This document shows, piece after piece, positions 42,999-52,827 of a stretch of DNA of 64,000 nt. The stretch spans positions 1 to 64,000 of the forward strand of contig JACCWI010000059.1 in the NCBI GenBank assembly GCA_013697725.1, in the 5' to 3' direction. The notes under the pieces are model-generated. The model did not search any database and was not told the origin of the DNA. It worked only from the letters and a program-made list of their open reading frames with translations. Every line of letters begins with the position of its first letter. Position 1 is the stretch's first letter. The stretch is from Tatlockia sp. GTDB taxonomy: Bacteria > Pseudomonadota > Gammaproteobacteria > Legionellales > Legionellaceae. A program made the translations under genes and the position numbers.

Positions 42999-43967
42999 TT
43001 ATTTTTTTGCCGGGTTACCAATCAAATATACCTTAAATTTATCCAGCAGTTCAAACCCATAATTGTAAACATTATTTTTTAGCGATTTCTGAGCTGCCAT
43101 TGAGCTAAATTTTGCATTATTTTGCAAATCCAGAAGTCTTAGCACAAACTCCTGCGCTTTAGCAGGTTTGTCCGCGCTCACAGCGAGTTCTGTAAGCAGC
43201 CTATAAGTAAGCTCATCGTTGCGTAAGCCATCAATGTGTTTTTCAACCGATTGGATAGCTTTTTCAAATTCATTACATTGAAATAGTACTTTCATGCCTG
43301 TAATGAAAAAATAGCGTTTATCATCGATTAGTTTTGCTTGTTGTTGCGCAAGGAAATAATAATTAGAACTTTTAACACACTGCTTAGCCCATAAGGCAAT
43401 TTGTGCAAGTTGGGCGTAAGAAAAAGCGGTTTGTTGCGGATTTTTCTTAATCGCAGTTTCTGCATAAAAAAGCGCAAGCGGCGCTTGATTGATAGCCAAA
43501 GCATCGCGCGCCATTCCTAGTTCTTGCTCAAAGGAATTGGGTATAGTCTTGAGAAGCGTTAAATAGTGGACCAGCGCTTTATCAACTGCGATACGTTGTT
43601 CCCTGGTCAACTTGGGTCTCTGCGAGATTGTTCTTAGCACAATATACTTAAGGCGAAAATAATCCGTATCCTGGGTATCAGCGCTAGCATTCAGTTGCTT
43701 GATAATTGACGTTGGATCTTCATTCGTCTCTTTAAAATTGATAGGTTCCTTACCAGCACTAGCTAATAAAGCAATGCTATAGCGATAATCAACATCGGTA
43801 ACGTATTCTTGATTAATAAGATGGCTTAATAAAGCCTTGCCTGGAAATAGAAAAATAATTAAGCCCAAGACAAGGATAGAAGTGAAAGCTATAAAAGCAT
43901 AGGAAAAAAGTTGCTTTTCAGCCTTAGTCTTTAGCTGATCCTTGACAGTGTATCTCAAATATTCCAC
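42999..43967 (-). CDS. TPR-like inner-membrane protein downstream of pelA
   Basis: A 322-residue protein. I choose GTG 43967, with AGGAAG 7 bases upstream; this still overlaps the end of pelA by 44 bases, implying coupling. One membrane helix (FIAFTSILVLGLIIFLF, about 25-42) is followed by helical TPR-like repeats such as QAPLALFYAETAIKKNPQQ and CNEFEKAIQSVEKHIDG. The layout resembles the TPR part of PelE/PelB. It is not one of the standard seven Pel proteins, but overlap with pelA suggests it works with the Pel machine as a periplasmic scaffold. This is inference. Confidence 0.6.
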   Translation of the reverse strand: MEYLRYTVKDQLKTKAEKQLFSYAFIAFTSILVLGLIIFLFPGKALLSHLINQEYVTDVDYRYSIALLASAGKEPINFKETNEDPTSIIKQLNASADTQDTDYFRLKYIVLRTISQRPKLTREQRIAVDKALVHYLTLLKTIPNSFEQELGMARDALAINQAPLALFYAETAIKKNPQQTAFSYAQLAQIALWAKQCVKSSNYYFLAQQQAKLIDDKRYFFITGMKVLFQCNEFEKAIQSVEKHIDGLRNDELTYRLLTELAVSADKPAKAQEFVLRLLDLQNNAKFSSMAAQKSLKNNVYNYGFELLDKFKVYLIGNPAKK

Positions 43968-46707
43968 TAGTCGCTTCCTGTAAAATGTTGTTGTTATAAT
44001 CGGCAATTTTCAGCGGTTGCTGATTCTGCTCTAGATGACAATTGTTCATATTGGCAAGTTTAAAACTAAGGGGAACATGTCCCTTTAATGCAAAAATAAT
44101 CTTATTATCGATTGTTTCCCAGCGCATAACCTCCGCGTTGGCTTCAATCAGATAGGGCTTTATTGGTACGGACTTGCTCAAGCTAATCCTTGTCAGATTT
44201 TGCGGACCTAAATGAATGTACAGGTCATTATTATATTTATTAAAACCAATCACATTTTTACTCTTATCCAAATCAGGAAATAATTGCTCTGAGTTCATTG
44301 GCCAACGCAGCTCACGCAAGCTAGAGTTATTAGAGATGTACCAGGAATCAGGCTGAGTTAGATCTTTATCAATCACCAACCTATTAAAATCATTCACTTT
44401 TGAAATATATTCGGCAATATAAAGCGGGATATTATTTTGCTTTAAAGTCCAATCATAAACCCGTTTCAGGGAGCGTAAAGCGGCCTGATCTGTCGCTATA
44501 TAGAAATGATAATAGATTGACATTGGCTTAAACCGCGTGGGTTTATCGGTTAATTCAAAACTATGAATAGCGTTTTGAAAGGCATACAAAGGTTGAGACC
44601 ATTCATCCGTGTATTCAAACTCATTAGGAATCGGTGCAAAGACCTGAAAATAGTTACCAATTGCCAAACCTAATGCGCTTACATTAGTTAGAGACTTATC
44701 ACTTTTTAAATCGAGCCCAGCCATGCCGTTTACATTTTTTATCCCAATCTGAGACGCAATTTCCAACGGTTTTTGGTTAATATTTCCATCGCCAGACCAA
44801 AATACAGCAGTCACTTTTTTGTCGGCCGGAGCAAGCTGGCTATTAATGAAATCAGTCGAACCAGCAATTTCTGTTTTATAATTAAACAAATAATCTTTAG
44901 AAGGATAAGAAAGTACTTTAAAATTCGGTTTGTCTTCAACCAACTCGCCCCAAGCAAGAGGATGAGAATAAGTATGAGTCGCTAACTGCACCCAAGGCAG
45001 AGCAAAAATTTCTTTTGCAACACCAGTCAGACGATTAGTTAAATAGTTATTATTTTTAAGTAACTCAAATTCTCTTTGAATCACGGAAACGGTGGTCGGA
45101 ATTTTATAAAGTTTTAAAATATCATTCAATAAAACATCAGCCGTGTATTTATTATCCAGCCAAGTCACTCGAGAAATGAAAGCATCACCATCAATATGAA
45201 CGGTAAGAATTCGCTTCCCCGTTGCAGTCGTGACATCAGGACTAGGAAATAGTGGCAAACGCAGGGCTTTACGGAAATAAAGAAAGGGATCAATTACCCA
45301 GCGAGATTTTTCATTGGGTAATACAACTACAGCAAACGGACCCAGCACATAGCCGCCCCATGGTGTGATGGCAATAGCATCCTCTTGTAATTCGTCTGCT
45401 TTAAGCTTTAAAAGTACCTTGGCATTTTGAGCGGTGACAGGAGCAAAATCGGTAGAAACAGGTTGCGGTAAGAGTTCAAATCCAACGCTTTTGTCTTTGG
45501 CTATGATTTTTACATTTTTTATAATACTGGGACTTGGAGCCACTGTTATATTTAAACGCTGTAATAAAGGCGACGTCGTTGGCAAACCAAAATTTTCCAT
45601 AAAAACTAAGGGAAGGCCTGCATTAACCTGTTTAGTTAACCAATTTTCTAAAATTTGATGGTTTTTAATGACCGGTTTTTCAAACCAGGCAATAATTCCA
45701 GCGTATTGATTTCTTAGGGATCCATTAGGTAAGCTTGAGTCTACGGGTTGTAGCACAGGTACAAAGCCCATAAATTGTAAGGGGAAAGCAGCATAAAGAA
45801 AGGCTGAAATTGCAGTAGAACGATTCGCTAGGGTTTCTGGGGTTTCTTCATATAATAGCAAAATTTTGCGAGGCACAAGCTGGGTCTTGCCCATTCCCAG
45901 AGTTGCTAGACTTGAATCTGTAACGGTGGGGATAAATCCCAGCTCATTAATTTTTTGATTTGATTGACGTGCTTTTGCTGTTTCTTCTGGAGCTACATAG
46001 TCAATAATAATTATCGGCAAATTATAGGCATAATGCACAACATTTAATTTATCAATTAACCATTTCCTGTTAGCTTCAGATACAGGCTCATATTTTTTAA
46101 TTGTCGCATTCCAACCATGAAATAAAGATTCAGCTGCTATTGCGTCTATATCTTGATGAATATAAGCAATCTCTGCAAATCCACGGTTAATAATAAGAGA
46201 AGCATCAGGATATATGACTTTAATGTTTTTTATGAACTCGATTATACCCGCTTGCTGTGCTTGAATCTGCTCAGGAGTTAATTTGAGTAATTGGTAGGAA
46301 TCAAGCGTGTCAAGAAAAAAGCCCCGGTAACCCTTTTCCCAAAGTGCTTTAATTTTTGTATTAAGTAAATAATCTCGCCAGCCAGGATTGGCCATATCCA
46401 TCACACGACTTGACCATGCTGGATTTTCTCCTCTAAACCAAAGTGGATTTAACTGTTTAATTTCATCAGATTTTGCTTCAACTTCTCCAACACTGATATA
46501 AGCGTATAATTTGGTCTTCGTTGTGCTGAATAATTTGGGATCAATCCCTTTTTGAGGATTTACAATAACAGCTTCATAGGCTTGCAACTCTTTTAAGGGA
46601 GGATTTAAACCATAATAAAAGGCAACTTTAGTATTATTGTTTAATGCATAACATGTTGAGAACATGAGCATTATTAAGCAATTTAAAAAAACCAGCATCC
46701 TTGTCAT
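43924..46707 (-). CDS. pelA: PelA: periplasmic Pel hydrolase and deacetylase
   Basis: A 927-residue protein from ATG 46707 with a signal peptide (MLVFLNCLIMLMFSTCYA). The N-terminal GH114-type domain has GYRGFFLDTLDS and AAESLFHG, whose Glu193 matches the catalytic Glu of Pseudomonas PelA. A reductase-like middle domain follows. The deacetylase has HIDGDAF (Asp506 and Asp508) and THTYSHP (His578 and His582), with the same spacing as D528/D530/H600/H604 of PelA. It deacetylates and trims Pel in the periplasm. Unusually it is on the strand opposite pelBCDEFG. Confidence 0.9.
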   Translation of the reverse strand: MTRMLVFLNCLIMLMFSTCYALNNNTKVAFYYGLNPPLKELQAYEAVIVNPQKGIDPKLFSTTKTKLYAYISVGEVEAKSDEIKQLNPLWFRGENPAWSSRVMDMANPGWRDYLLNTKIKALWEKGYRGFFLDTLDSYQLLKLTPEQIQAQQAGIIEFIKNIKVIYPDASLIINRGFAEIAYIHQDIDAIAAESLFHGWNATIKKYEPVSEANRKWLIDKLNVVHYAYNLPIIIIDYVAPEETAKARQSNQKINELGFIPTVTDSSLATLGMGKTQLVPRKILLLYEETPETLANRSTAISAFLYAAFPLQFMGFVPVLQPVDSSLPNGSLRNQYAGIIAWFEKPVIKNHQILENWLTKQVNAGLPLVFMENFGLPTTSPLLQRLNITVAPSPSIIKNVKIIAKDKSVGFELLPQPVSTDFAPVTAQNAKVLLKLKADELQEDAIAITPWGGYVLGPFAVVVLPNEKSRWVIDPFLYFRKALRLPLFPSPDVTTATGKRILTVHIDGDAFISRVTWLDNKYTADVLLNDILKLYKIPTTVSVIQREFELLKNNNYLTNRLTGVAKEIFALPWVQLATHTYSHPLAWGELVEDKPNFKVLSYPSKDYLFNYKTEIAGSTDFINSQLAPADKKVTAVFWSGDGNINQKPLEIASQIGIKNVNGMAGLDLKSDKSLTNVSALGLAIGNYFQVFAPIPNEFEYTDEWSQPLYAFQNAIHSFELTDKPTRFKPMSIYYHFYIATDQAALRSLKRVYDWTLKQNNIPLYIAEYISKVNDFNRLVIDKDLTQPDSWYISNNSSLRELRWPMNSEQLFPDLDKSKNVIGFNKYNNDLYIHLGPQNLTRISLSKSVPIKPYLIEANAEVMRWETIDNKIIFALKGHVPLSFKLANMNNCHLEQNQQPLKIADYNNNILQEATSGIFEIHCQGSAKD

Positions 46708-46820
46708 GTGATTCCATTGCAGCAAAAAAATAGTCCTTGTTTAAATGAGTATATTATAACTTTGGGCAAACAACATCCTAGAAACCAACTTTTTTCAAAG
46801 TGATTAGGAATTCAAATTTA

Positions 46821-47738
46821 TTAAGCTTGCTTTAAAAAATCAGCCAAACCGTTTTCAACTTTTATATGAGGACTAAATCCTAAAACTTTTTTGGCTAACT
46901 CGCCATTACCCACGGAATGATAAAGATCGCCTGCCCTGGCATTTTCATAAACAATTGGCACTCGACTATTCATTAATTCCATCATAATTTCAGCTAAGTC
47001 AGTGATGGAAAGCGAGCGGCCGGTGCAAATGTTAAAAACGCCTGATTGATTAGCTGCCAATTCTGCTGCACTGATAAAGGCCGCTACTATGTCATCTATA
47101 TAGACAAAATCTCTGGTTTGCTCACCGTCCCCATAAATTTTAATCGCTTGCTGTGAATTAATCGCATTTTTAAAACAAGTGATTACACCACTATAGGAAC
47201 TTGATGGCAATTGTCCGGGTCCGTAAACATTAAAAAGCCTCAAGCCAATCGAATGAATACCATGTAAATGAGACATAACCTCGGCATAAATTTCATTCGA
47301 TAATTTATCACCGCCATAAGTCGAGTGAGGAATAACTCGTTCCGATTCTGATAAAGGTAGCGCCTTGGAATCGCCATAAACAGCGCTTGATGAAGCGTAG
47401 ACAAGACTTATTGGTCGATTAATTCGTTTTAATTCTTCAAGTAAGCCATTAAATGCCAAAACATTATTTTCATGACTAAAGATCCAATCTCGCGCACAAA
47501 GAGGAATAGAGGCGATTGCGGCTAAATGAAAACAAGTATCGACCTCTTCTAAACATTCATGGATAAGGCCATTTGATAACATATCTCCTTCAATGAACTG
47601 CGCTTGATGGATATCGCAATAAGTGGGCCGGTGAATGGTTTTATCAAGTACTAGCACCTCGACTCCCAAAGACAACAACCGGCTTACTAGATGACTTCCA
47701 ATAAAGCCATCTCCGCCAGTCACAAGGACTTTCTTCAT
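46821..47738 (-). CDS. NAD-dependent UDP-sugar C4-epimerase, PelX-like
   Basis: A 305-residue extended SDR with AGGAG 6 bases before the ATG. The Rossmann motif TGGDGFIGSHL opens the protein; the active site has Ser in YASSSAVYGD and Tyr141-GGD-Lys145; LRLFNVYGPGQ and GDGEQTRDFVYIDD are typical of UDP-glucose/GlcNAc 4-epimerases. Pel contains GalNAc, and in some pseudomonads a UDP-GlcNAc 4-epimerase, PelX, is part of the locus. Its place between pelA and pelB fits that role. A GalE role on non-acetylated sugars cannot be excluded. Confidence 0.8.
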   Translation of the reverse strand: MKKVLVTGGDGFIGSHLVSRLLSLGVEVLVLDKTIHRPTYCDIHQAQFIEGDMLSNGLIHECLEEVDTCFHLAAIASIPLCARDWIFSHENNVLAFNGLLEELKRINRPISLVYASSSAVYGDSKALPLSESERVIPHSTYGGDKLSNEIYAEVMSHLHGIHSIGLRLFNVYGPGQLPSSSYSGVITCFKNAINSQQAIKIYGDGEQTRDFVYIDDIVAAFISAAELAANQSGVFNICTGRSLSITDLAEIMMELMNSRVPIVYENARAGDLYHSVGNGELAKKVLGFSPHIKVENGLADFLKQA

Positions 47739-47918
47739 GGTTAACTCCTCGGGATTATTAATTTAAGAGTAGCTCAGTGTTCTTATTTTAGCTAGACCAC
47801 TCTTTTTTTGATCTATTTATCAATGAATTAAATAATTTTAACTTAAAGCTTGTAGTTTTTTTTGATTTTGATATTCTGATTTAATGCGGATGAAAACTAT
47901 ACGGAGCAGGTTGGGGAC

Positions 47919-50900
47919 ATGGGAAAGTCATCGTTAGTTATACTTTGCTGTGCCCATCTTCTGCTGCTCGAGAACGCGTTAGCGCAATCGTCTACTGGTT
48001 CCATAGTTATTTATGGTTTAGAGCAAGGCAGTAATCTAAAAATTCCCAAATACTCCACTGATAAGTTCTTATTGCAAGTGGCTTCCTTCGAAAAGCATGC
48101 AAATACTGTAATTTTCAAAAATAAGCTTGCTAAACTAATAGATAGCCCAGTCTATATAGAGCCCGTAAAGCGTGTACCTATCACTTATCGAGTGATTATT
48201 GGACCTATCGCTAACGCAGCTTCAGTAGTCAATATTAGTCAGCAATTGCTAGCCCAAGCGAAGCCTACACAAGCAAACAGCAAACTAATAATTAAAAGAC
48301 CAGCGCCTCAGTTAGCGCCTTTAACGCTTAATAATAAAAAAAGCATTTCAAAACAGCCAGCACGCCAGTCGGAAAAAACTAGGGGTAAAACTTTTACAAT
48401 TTACGGCTTAGAGCAAGGCAGTCATTTAAAAATTCCAAAATTTGCAAAACATAATTATCGTTTACAACTTGCATCCTTTGATAAATATGAACATGCTGAA
48501 ACCTATAAAAAGCAACTAGCGCATCAAATAGCTAAGCCCATAGAGATAGTTGCATCCACCGGCAATCCCAAAGTTTACCGTGTAGTTATTGGACCCATTG
48601 ACAACGCCTCTTCTGTAGTTAATCTTTGCTCTAAGATGCTTGCTGAAAAAAATCACTCCAAAAATAAATCTACCAAACCAAGTTCATCCAAATCACAGAC
48701 CCTAACTGAAACAAGTCATCAAAAAGAAAAAAGAGAAGAGTTCTCAAACAAGCCTTTTACCGGAAAGACGATTCTGGCAGCAATACCTCCATTGTCTGAC
48801 TTCAAATTAAATAAGACCTTAAGTGATACCCAACAATTCACCTATCATTCTGAAGCAAAAAAAGCATTATCTTCGCTAATGCCAGATGATCAGTCAATTT
48901 ATCAATCGTCCTTAAATAGAACTGCAAATAATATTGAGGCAGCTCTTAAAAAAACTAAATTAAAGACAAACCAGGTTCAGTTATCCTCTTTGCCAAATTT
49001 ATATACCGGTTCCTTGGTAACGACTTATTCAGAAAATTCCAAGCAAGAAAATAATTGGCAAAAAAACTTATTTTTAGCACTTGCAGTACTCCAACAAAGA
49101 ACAGAAGCAGAGTTAACTCGTGTAGGAAAATCACCTGATAACACCAAGGTTTTACCCCTGGATAAAACTCGTGAAGATAATTTATCACAGCAACCTCTTT
49201 CAATTAGTAATTATTTGACTTCTCCTGACAGGAACGATTCCTCAAAAGAACAAAAAGATGAAAAAGAAAGTCGTATGGCCTTGGCCGATAGAAAAAATCA
49301 ACCCTTGATTCAATTGGCTGAATCGTCAACGGAAATGGTTTTACCACTCAATATGCCCTCTATAACGGACATGCAAGCCGTTGATGAAAAAATCACTTAT
49401 GTTAGTGAAGGAAAAGAAATACATATTGCTCTTAAAAACTACGATCCGAAAGTTTTTTTACTGGCTTATAACGTTTTTGTAATGAATGGTAGCATTGGTT
49501 ATGCCTATAGAATTGCTTATTCAGCGGTCAACTTTGATCCTAAAAGTGTTCCCTGGCGAGAACGATTAGCAGAGGCTGCACTTTGGGCAGGCAACGCTGA
49601 AGTTGCTCTGGAACAATGGATGTATTTAATAAATAATCGCATCAATCCTGGAAAATACACCAGCCGCGCGTTGATACTTGCGGGGCAAATTGGTAATTAC
49701 GATTCGCAATTGCAGGTTTATCAATATCTTTTACAACTGTCGCCTCAAAACAAAGATTTATTGATAAGCTATAATCTGGCAATGCAAAAAAGAGGCTATC
49801 CGGGAAAAGCTGCAAAAATGCTGCTTAATCTTCCCAATGCGGAGAGCGATCGCCAAATTCTTGAGCAACTTATTTTTATTAGTAAAGGGACTGATGAGCC
49901 GGAAAAACAACTACATTATTTACAAAAGCTTTCCACCCTCGATCCTAAAGATATAAAAGCAAAATTAGAGCAAGCGAAACTATTCTATTCTCGAGGAGAG
50001 CTTGCCGCTGCTTATCAAATTTTTGTGGATACGGCAGCAAATGCTGGGCTAAAAAATACTGGTTTTTGGGATCATTTTGCCCAAATAGCCTTGCTCACTG
50101 GACATTCTCAGACCGCAATCTATGCTTTAAAAAACTTATTTAATTTAAATGCAATTAATCTATCTTCAGTCCTACAGCTTATTCAATTAGAACAGAATGC
50201 GGGTCAAACATTAACGGCCTATCGCGATGCACGCAAGGCTTATAGAAAGAATCCTGATATTTCCATTGTCCAACTTATCCTGACTTTAGGTACAGACTTA
50301 AATAAATGGCAAGAGATTAAATATTTTATCGATTCACTTTCAACTCTTAATTTCAATAAATTAAATGCCCTGCCCGAGTATGCAATTTTGATTGCCCAAA
50401 CCAACAGACGCGCAGGTTATGTTCTGGAAGCTTTTGAGAATTGGAGTCGAATTTTAAGGCTTTGGCCGCAATTGTCATTAGTTCAAGAAAGTTATCTTTG
50501 GTATTTAATCGATAATCATGAATTTCGCCAGATGAAATACATTCTTGGGCGTTGGTGTAATGTTTTTGCGTTGAAGCCTCAGCTTTGGGAAGTTTATTCT
50601 GCTGCTCTTTCTGATATTGGCAATAATTTTCGCGCTTTAGCTGTTGCCAAACCGCATTATGAAGAAATTAATAAAGATTATGCCAAATTATTAGCTACTG
50701 CTGATTTATTCAACCAAGCTAATCAATCCAATACAGCTAATCAAAATGATAATTTCTTTACTGCCCACTATTTGAAACGACGCGCCCTAAATCTGTTATT
50801 AAAAGAAATTGCTCCACATCCTGAAAATTTATCGATGAGGCAATCTTTGGCTTATTCAGAAATAGTGCGCTCTTTCGGCCCCGCCGCAATGATCTACAAT

Positions 50901-52244
50901 GTTATATTGAAAATTTCAAAAGATTTGTTTAAGCAACCGGAAGTTGATGATCAAATTGTTGCCTGGGCTTTAGAGAATAGAAATTATGCCTTAGCGCGTT
51001 ATATTATCAGAGCGCATAAATTAACAGGCCGATTCACACCGCCCTGGATGTCATTAACACTCGCGCTCGAAGAAAATGATCGAGACATGATGCAATTCCT
51101 GTTGTTGGATAGCCCAGATTTACTTCCCTACCGCGATAGAGTAACTGCCGCTGTTCGCTCAGGCAATCAAACGCGTGCTGAAACTTATGCTTTTAAAGGG
51201 TTAAAGGAACATCCCTTTGATGCAGAAATGTATGCTTTGTTTGAAGAAACAATGCTTCCGCGCGCGAATAAATTTTCTACCTCCGTTGCGGCTGAAGGCT
51301 GGGGAGTTGTACAAGGCCCCCTTACTAAGATTTCAGCTCGATATTTTCTAACGCCATCTATATCAGTAACCCCTTACGGCATAGTTTGGGTGCCACGGGT
51401 CAAAGCAAAATACAGCGACGTATTCAGAACAACACCTTCTGTCGATGAAAAAGTGGGCGTGATTACTAGACAATATGTTGATAACGGCTGGCGAGAAATT
51501 GATATTGGTGAAAGAAAAAGTTTAGCGCAGTTCTACCCTGTCATTGCTAAATGGCATCGCGATAATATTATCGCTAGATTAGATGGTGAGCTATCATTGG
51601 GCTACCATGACAGAGCAGATGAAACCACCTCCCTCTTGCTTGGCGGAATGAAAAATGAAATCAAGCTTGATTTAGAATATGATTCTAAAAGTTACAATCG
51701 CTATGAATTAGGCGCTAGCGTCATGGAATTTTTGGGTCAAGATAAATTCCACTTGGGCTCAGGACAGGAATATCGTTTTCATTGGCAACATAAATTTTAT
51801 CTAAGTTACCCCGATTGGAATTTTAATTTTTATGGTAATGTTTTGAATTATCATACAAAAAACCGAATCGTTACTCCCTTACTACAACGGTTAATACCGA
51901 TAGAACAAGACCCAACCGCCTCATTTTATGTACCACTCAATGATGTCAATGGGATTATTACTCTTGGTTTTGGTCAGCAATACAAAGATGACTATACACA
52001 TAAATGGAAACCCTTTGCCGAAGGAGGATTAATTTTTAGTAAACTCCTTGGCTTTGGACAAACGATTGAAGGAGGAATTGCGACTAGTATCTTTGGACGT
52101 GATCATTTAGTATTGTTTGCACAGTACAATAAAAACCAACAACAAGTTAACGAAGTACAGCAGCAACAGCAACAGGCAAATAATCGACCACAGGACTCAC
52201 AGGTTTTTTATAACATAGGGATAAGTTATGACTACTATTTCTAA
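47919..52244 (+). CDS. pelB: PelB: outer-membrane porin/TPR protein with tandem SPOR-like domains
   Basis: A 1441-residue protein, longer than Pseudomonas PelB (about 1190). Signal peptide to about residue 22. Residues 31-112 and 161-242 are two copies of one module with exactly 130-residue spacing: IYGLEQGS(N/H)LKIPK, LLQVASF/RLQLASF, then YRVIIGPI/YRVVIGPI, as in SPOR domains. A disordered linker to about 480 follows, then TPR repeats (about 500-1080), then a C-terminal beta-barrel ending in Phe (SYDYYF), the outer-membrane insertion signal. It exports Pel and recruits PelA. A poly-Gln loop (about 1415) lies near the end. It overlaps pelC by 17 bases. Confidence 0.88.
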   Translation: MGKSSLVILCCAHLLLLENALAQSSTGSIVIYGLEQGSNLKIPKYSTDKFLLQVASFEKHANTVIFKNKLAKLIDSPVYIEPVKRVPITYRVIIGPIANAASVVNISQQLLAQAKPTQANSKLIIKRPAPQLAPLTLNNKKSISKQPARQSEKTRGKTFTIYGLEQGSHLKIPKFAKHNYRLQLASFDKYEHAETYKKQLAHQIAKPIEIVASTGNPKVYRVVIGPIDNASSVVNLCSKMLAEKNHSKNKSTKPSSSKSQTLTETSHQKEKREEFSNKPFTGKTILAAIPPLSDFKLNKTLSDTQQFTYHSEAKKALSSLMPDDQSIYQSSLNRTANNIEAALKKTKLKTNQVQLSSLPNLYTGSLVTTYSENSKQENNWQKNLFLALAVLQQRTEAELTRVGKSPDNTKVLPLDKTREDNLSQQPLSISNYLTSPDRNDSSKEQKDEKESRMALADRKNQPLIQLAESSTEMVLPLNMPSITDMQAVDEKITYVSEGKEIHIALKNYDPKVFLLAYNVFVMNGSIGYAYRIAYSAVNFDPKSVPWRERLAEAALWAGNAEVALEQWMYLINNRINPGKYTSRALILAGQIGNYDSQLQVYQYLLQLSPQNKDLLISYNLAMQKRGYPGKAAKMLLNLPNAESDRQILEQLIFISKGTDEPEKQLHYLQKLSTLDPKDIKAKLEQAKLFYSRGELAAAYQIFVDTAANAGLKNTGFWDHFAQIALLTGHSQTAIYALKNLFNLNAINLSSVLQLIQLEQNAGQTLTAYRDARKAYRKNPDISIVQLILTLGTDLNKWQEIKYFIDSLSTLNFNKLNALPEYAILIAQTNRRAGYVLEAFENWSRILRLWPQLSLVQESYLWYLIDNHEFRQMKYILGRWCNVFALKPQLWEVYSAALSDIGNNFRALAVAKPHYEEINKDYAKLLATADLFNQANQSNTANQNDNFFTAHYLKRRALNLLLKEIAPHPENLSMRQSLAYSEIVRSFGPAAMIYNVILKISKDLFKQPEVDDQIVAWALENRNYALARYIIRAHKLTGRFTPPWMSLTLALEENDRDMMQFLLLDSPDLLPYRDRVTAAVRSGNQTRAETYAFKGLKEHPFDAEMYALFEETMLPRANKFSTSVAAEGWGVVQGPLTKISARYFLTPSISVTPYGIVWVPRVKAKYSDVFRTTPSVDEKVGVITRQYVDNGWREIDIGERKSLAQFYPVIAKWHRDNIIARLDGELSLGYHDRADETTSLLLGGMKNEIKLDLEYDSKSYNRYELGASVMEFLGQDKFHLGSGQEYRFHWQHKFYLSYPDWNFNFYGNVLNYHTKNRIVTPLLQRLIPIEQDPTASFYVPLNDVNGIITLGFGQQYKDDYTHKWKPFAEGGLIFSKLLGFGQTIEGGIATSIFGRDHLVLFAQYNKNQQQVNEVQQQQQQANNRPQDSQVFYNIGISYDYYF

Positions 52245-52827
52245 ACGTGGCTTTAAATTCTTAAACCACAAATTATTTATTAAAGTAAATCTCGGCCTAG
52301 CTATTTTAGGATTACTCACGGCCTGTTCGACAATGAAGGTAACCGTTAGCAATAAAATGCTAATTCCCTCCAATGCTCGAATTGGCGTAGCCGCTTTTGC
52401 AAACCATTCTGATACACCCTTGGCAAACAGACAGGTTGAATCAATGGTTGTGAGTTTACTAAGATCGAAAGGTTTCTGTAACATTAAGCGCTATGAGCAT
52501 ACAAAATCATGCGCCAAACTACTTTACTGTCCTGACGAAACGCGATCCAAACGAGAAATTTTACGCTGGGCTCGTTCCAAGAACCTTGTCTATGTTATGA
52601 CGGGCGCTGCCAATGAATGGCGATATAAGGTCGGTCTGGATGGAGAGCCAGTAGCTGGCGCAACTCTGACTTTATGGAGTGTCCATACAGGTCGTATAGT
52701 GTGGACAGGTGTCGGTTCTGCAATTGGTGGAAGTCGTTCTGGCTTGGATGTTACTGGCCATACCCTATTACAGTGTATGATTTTCGGCAGCCTTTGCCCC
52801 ATTAACCCTGCTCGATATACAAAATGA
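52228..52827 (+). CDS. pelC: PelC lipoprotein
   Basis: A 199-residue lipoprotein with lipobox LLTAC (Cys33) after a long signal region. The mature part, from MKVTVSNKM through RIGVAAFANHSDTPLANRQVESMV, matches the PelC/CsgG-like fold that forms a periplasmic dodecameric ring under the PelB pore. Conserved GRIVWTGVG and GLDVTGHTLLQ near the end support it. It overlaps both pelB (17 bases) and pelD (ATGA). Confidence 0.88.
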   Translation: MTTISKRGFKFLNHKLFIKVNLGLAILGLLTACSTMKVTVSNKMLIPSNARIGVAAFANHSDTPLANRQVESMVVSLLRSKGFCNIKRYEHTKSCAKLLYCPDETRSKREILRWARSKNLVYVMTGAANEWRYKVGLDGEPVAGATLTLWSVHTGRIVWTGVGSAIGGSRSGLDVTGHTLLQCMIFGSLCPINPARYTK

